This document shows positions 60,451 through 64,000 of a stretch of DNA of 64,000 bases, piece by piece. The stretch is taken from positions 4,838,501 to 4,902,500 of the forward strand of contig JAKSXM010000231.1 of NCBI GenBank assembly GCA_022575985.1, written 5' to 3'. A program made the translations under genes and the position numbers. Under the pieces are notes generated by a model that saw only the letters and a program-made list of their open reading frames with translations, searched no databases and had not been told where the DNA came from. Every line of letters starts with the position of its first letter. Position 1 is the stretch's first letter. Source of the DNA: Anagrus nilaparvatae (taxonomy: Eukaryota > Arthropoda > Insecta > Hymenoptera > Mymaridae).

Positions 60451-62999
60451 ATTTTTTTTATTACTTGATATCATTTTTTATAATTTTTTACTTAATATTT
60501 TACTATTATTTATAATATTACATTAGAAACTTTTTTGGCAAAAATTAAAAATTTTTTAACTTAATATTTAATTAAAATTTCTTAGATTATGATCATACAG
60601 AATAATATAAACATACAGTTAGTCAATTTTTCATACTCACAAAACTGAATAAGATAATAAAAGGTTGAAAGTTGAAGAACTTCATTTTATTTTCAAAATA
60701 TTTTTACAAGTAAAACTAAAAATAAAATAGTTAATAATAGACTTTTATACGTTGCTATTTAGTCAATTTTATTAATTTCGATATTAAATTTTGTACCAAA
60801 AAGTATAGTTGTTTGATTTATTATTTGCTTAATTTTTAATAGCTATATTTTTATTGAAATTTATTTCCTAATTCAGAATTTTAATTTTTTTAAATGAATT
60901 AAAATAATTTTTATTAAATTTATATTTCTTACTTATAAAATTCAAAAAGATCGCAAAAGTTTTTTGATTTCCCCATTCCATTGTTTACAATGTATTATTT
61001 TATTAATATTTGTTTAACTATTTATACCTTATTTTAATAATGTATTCTTATTATATTAATTAAATTTAACGTTTGACATATTTTTTTCAAATGTAAATAT
61101 CATAACGATTTTTTCGAATCAACAATAATCTGAATAAATTTCAAAGATATATAGGCAATTTCATGCCATTAATTTCATTTAAAATTTTAAAAAATTAAAC
61201 CTTTCTTAAACAATAAACCTAATCAGAGTGTAAACATAACTAATGTTTTCTTTTTATAGATTCATACAATTTTTTCCACGAGTATTAATATTTTTTTAGT
61301 CGCTGAATAAAAATATGAAATTTTGATTTTGCCGTAAATGGTCCAGTTCCTTACAATAGGAATTTTGAGTGATAATAATAATTTTTGATATTTTATCAAA
61401 TTTGCACTGATTTTTAAGAATTTTGGTTTATCTGCCTTAAAATCCTTCTAGTTTTTATTATTCTGCATTAAAAGATTGTATATACTCAATTTTCGGTATT
61501 CAAAAAACTGACCCGGATGGACAATAAAAAAAAAATTACGTCTGAAAAATTATAATTTTACATGTAGGTTGTAGATTTGGGCAAATATTTTGCTTGGATT
61601 TTTGAAAAAGTTTTATCTAGAGTCCAAAAAAAATTATACAGAAAAACAGCATTTATTTAAGGTTTTTTACAATTTTACGTAATTTTAGTTTATGACAGGT
61701 AGAGATACATCAGACAAAAAAAATCTATGAAAAATTAGACCTTTTACAGAATATTTAGATCTTATCATTTTGCGTAATGATTTATTAAAGATTAAAAACG
61801 AAAAGAAGAGTCACGTACGATTTTCTTGACCAAGCTCAAAATAGCTGCAATTGTTGAAAAATATTCTTTTAATTGTGCTTTTTTAGTGAAAATTTTACTC
61901 AAGATAGTTAAGCGTCAAAATAGCAATTTACGAGGCAATTTATAATTGAACTTTAAAATTATTAAATATTTTTTAAAGATTTTTAAGAAGACTGGCATCC
62001 TATACCATAAACTTTTTAACCCGATGAATATTCATATGTTTACACATAATTTACACAAAATTTATACATAATATAACTGTGTTATACACAGTTTCAATGT
62101 CTCAGACCGGGACTTACAAGGTAACAGCGAACCCTATCTTATAGCATAGAACCCTGATAGGGGGTTTAGTTTCAAGATCCAGGGCCAACCATGTAAATTT
62201 AGAGTAAGGAGGTGTTTTTTCAACTAACACAATCTGTCCTAAACACCAGAAACAAATCTGCATCCCAAACAGTTTTAAGTCTCTTGTAAGCTTAGCCGGA
62301 GAAAACACCAAAAGTCCACCCCGTTTTTGTAACCTTATCATTTATTTATTGAGCAGATCTCCACCAATTTATTTTACGGTATCTTTATTGTAGTTACGTG
62401 CTTTTTCCATAATTCATCAAAAGAAAAAAAAATCCCTCAACTCTAATACCATTCAATCTTCAAGTCATAATGCAGCGTGTGGGTGTCCGTATTCATTAGC
62501 TAGAATTAAAAATGATCTTCTGAAGATTTTCGTACCACTGAATCCGAATTTGGGGTCCTCAGTAGTTAGAAAAAATAAGAACATGTCAGAAACTATCTCT
62601 TTTATGTGTTTTCAAATAAATGGCATATTTTAGGAGTAATTATATTCCAAGAGTAACAAAAAATTGGTAAAACACGATACCAGTTTTTTTTCTTTATTTT
62701 TTTTTCTAATCTTATATTTAAAAATGTTTCATCGTATTTTAAATTTTAGATACTTTAAGGCCTCCTTTACGAAGAGTAAAAATATATCGAAATTACCCTT
62801 AAACTCAATGCAACAAAAAATGAAAAAAAAATATGACATTTTATTTTTAATCTTTCCATAACTTGCGTCATGAAAAATGCCTTTTTTTTAATATTCTTTT
62901 TAAGTAAATAAAAAAACGGAGGGGTAATAGGGGGGGGGGATTTTTTTTGTGGAATCCTGGAAAAGGCATAAAAAAACAAAGATTTAGCTGGAAAAATTT
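60451..62999. other. AT-rich spacer, no gene recognised
   Basis: Long AT-rich DNA. 62095-62350 is GC-richer and contains a 75-codon minus frame with no motif. A G9 run lies at 62931. No RNA gene or repeat array was seen. Confidence 0.35.
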
Positions 63000-64000
63000 T
63001 TGCTTATGTTGCCTTTTGCAATAAGCTAACGATGTTGCAAAAAAAGAGGTTGCTTTTCCTTTTACTCTTTACTTTGTTTTCGTTAACGAGAAGAGATTTC
63101 GTTAACCACTACCTTTCGGAAACCAAGATGCAATTCATAGTTATGGATAACTTTAAAATGTTGAAAAAACAACCCCGATAACCTCCGCTTATTCCGGCGA
63201 GTAGAAGGCCCATAGGGGCATAGATACACAGGGTATAATTCTTTTAAATAGTTTTTTTAGTGATTTTTCCGAACAGAAGCAACCATACAAGCTAATAAAA
63301 ACACTTCTTGTTTGTCACAATTTTTTGTTATTATAGTCACCTTTCAAGCCCCATTTACCGAAATTTTTTATGGCTAATTCTGTTAGTCTTATGCTATTTA
63401 ACCAAATCGAGGGGTCCTATGAAAAACTGGCTATGTTGTTTTTTTCACAAACGAAGACCCCGATATCTTACTATGTATACAATGTATATTATTTCGGCGC
63501 CTTCCTTAGAAAAAAAAACAACATAGCCAGTTTTTCATAGGAGCCCTCGAAATGGCCATTTTTGGTCTAAAGTGATCAATTTTTAAATTACCTACAAAAT
63601 AGCAATTTTTGATGAAAATGGGTTTTATAAGTCTTAAAAATTGTGTACAAGCTTTAAATTCCCAAAAACTCTGTACTTGCCCTTTATAAATATTTTATCT
63701 TTTTAATCATTTTTCTTTTTTAATTATAATTTGTAATTTCTTTTTTTTTGTGTACACAGGGCTTTCAAACCCTCTGTTGTGAAATTGTTTTTTTTAGTAC
63801 TTATGTTTCATGTTCTTTGAGTAATTAATAATTACTATTATTCAGTGGAAACTCCATAGTGACCAGTAATCACCATTTTGGAGATTGACATATATTTTTG
63901 CCGAAATCTCTTCTCATTAACGAAAACAAAGTAAAGAGTAAACGGAAAAGCAGCCTCTTTTTTTGCCAGATCGTTAACTTTTTGCAAAAGGGAACATAAG
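63000..64000. mobile_element. foldback element of at least 1 kb, cut by the window end
   Basis: CTTATGTTGCCTTTTGCAAT... (63003 on) and the inverse ...TTTTTGCAAAAGGGAACATAAG ending at 63999 form inverted arms of about 110 bp (also GGTTGCTTTTCCTTTTACTC / GAGTAAACGGAAAAGCAGCC and TTTCGTTAACGAGAAGAGAT). A second, inner hairpin pairs 63409-63447 with 63511-63550 (CCTATGAAAAACTGGCTATG and inverse), and 63560-63680 has F1-like text. It may extend beyond 64000. Confidence 0.65.

Noticed and set aside
60338..60526. 62-codon open frame
   Set aside because: It runs through the tRNA-Pro gene and its terminator; the frame is a by-product.
62114..62341. 75-codon minus-strand frame
   Set aside because: No recognised motif, no splice context and no relative in the window; left as spacer.
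1..64000. Endogenous polydnavirus or other viral segment
   Set aside because: No capsid, polymerase or circularisation-type motif was recognised; the repeats are explained by transposons.

Overview
The window looks like AT-rich insect nuclear DNA, probably from a hymenopteran or similar genome; no species is assigned. Evidence: spliced genes with GT-AG introns, a eukaryotic tRNA-Pro, replication-type histone fragments with 3' stem-loops, R1-like non-LTR elements, Penelope-like and Ty3/gypsy retroelements, and many foldback MITEs with TTA, TAA, TA or TTAA target duplications. There are no operons and no prokaryotic signals. Most of the sequence is transposon-derived.

Layout. 1-2.1 kb: dispersed repeats, a gypsy RT fossil and an R1 scrap. 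2.3-28.3 kb: a histone gene graveyard with pieces of H2B, H3, H4 and H1 and at least four canonical histone stem-loops, split apart by mobile DNA. An LTR element (E4) at about 3.35-7.27 kb lies beside H3. A complete LTR element with identical 281-bp LTRs (E1, 7750-12149, 4-bp TSD AAGT) sits inside the H3 reading frame. A Penelope-like element lies between H2B and H1 and is itself split (13.8-14.4 and 25.6-27.2 kb) by about 11 kb of R1-clade LINEs. Several of those LINEs abut one another at (AAT)n tails. 28.4-29.2 kb: exons of a broken minus-strand gene, cut by an LTR element (E2, 29.24-31.27 kb), which in turn lies in the gag of a third element (E3, to 34.07 kb). 34-55 kb: AT-rich DNA with an LRR-like pseudogene, a decayed unknown gene near 40-41.5 kb, palindromic DNA transposons, a roughly 155-bp satellite with a LINE inserted, and TTA/TAA-flanked MITEs. 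55.5-60.5 kb: an intact two-coding-exon gene for a small secreted coiled-coil protein, a kinase pseudogene carrying a TTTA microsatellite inside its catalytic domain, and tRNA-Pro(UGG). 63.0 kb to the window end: a foldback element of at least 1 kb.

Most interesting. (1) E1 has identical LTRs, so it moved recently, yet it keeps only the N-terminal part of gag, a complete integrase ORF and an extra basic ORF, with no capsid, protease, RT or RNase H. (2) E3 and E4 share a small pre-gag ORF and a leader array of a degenerate AACGATAAnCCA motif; E4 also has two CTCF-like sites. This could be an insulator arrangement like the one in the gypsy leader, but that is inference. (3) The nested insertions give a readable relative chronology of the histone locus. 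All reading was by eye: family names come from motifs, and no alignment, search or folding was run.
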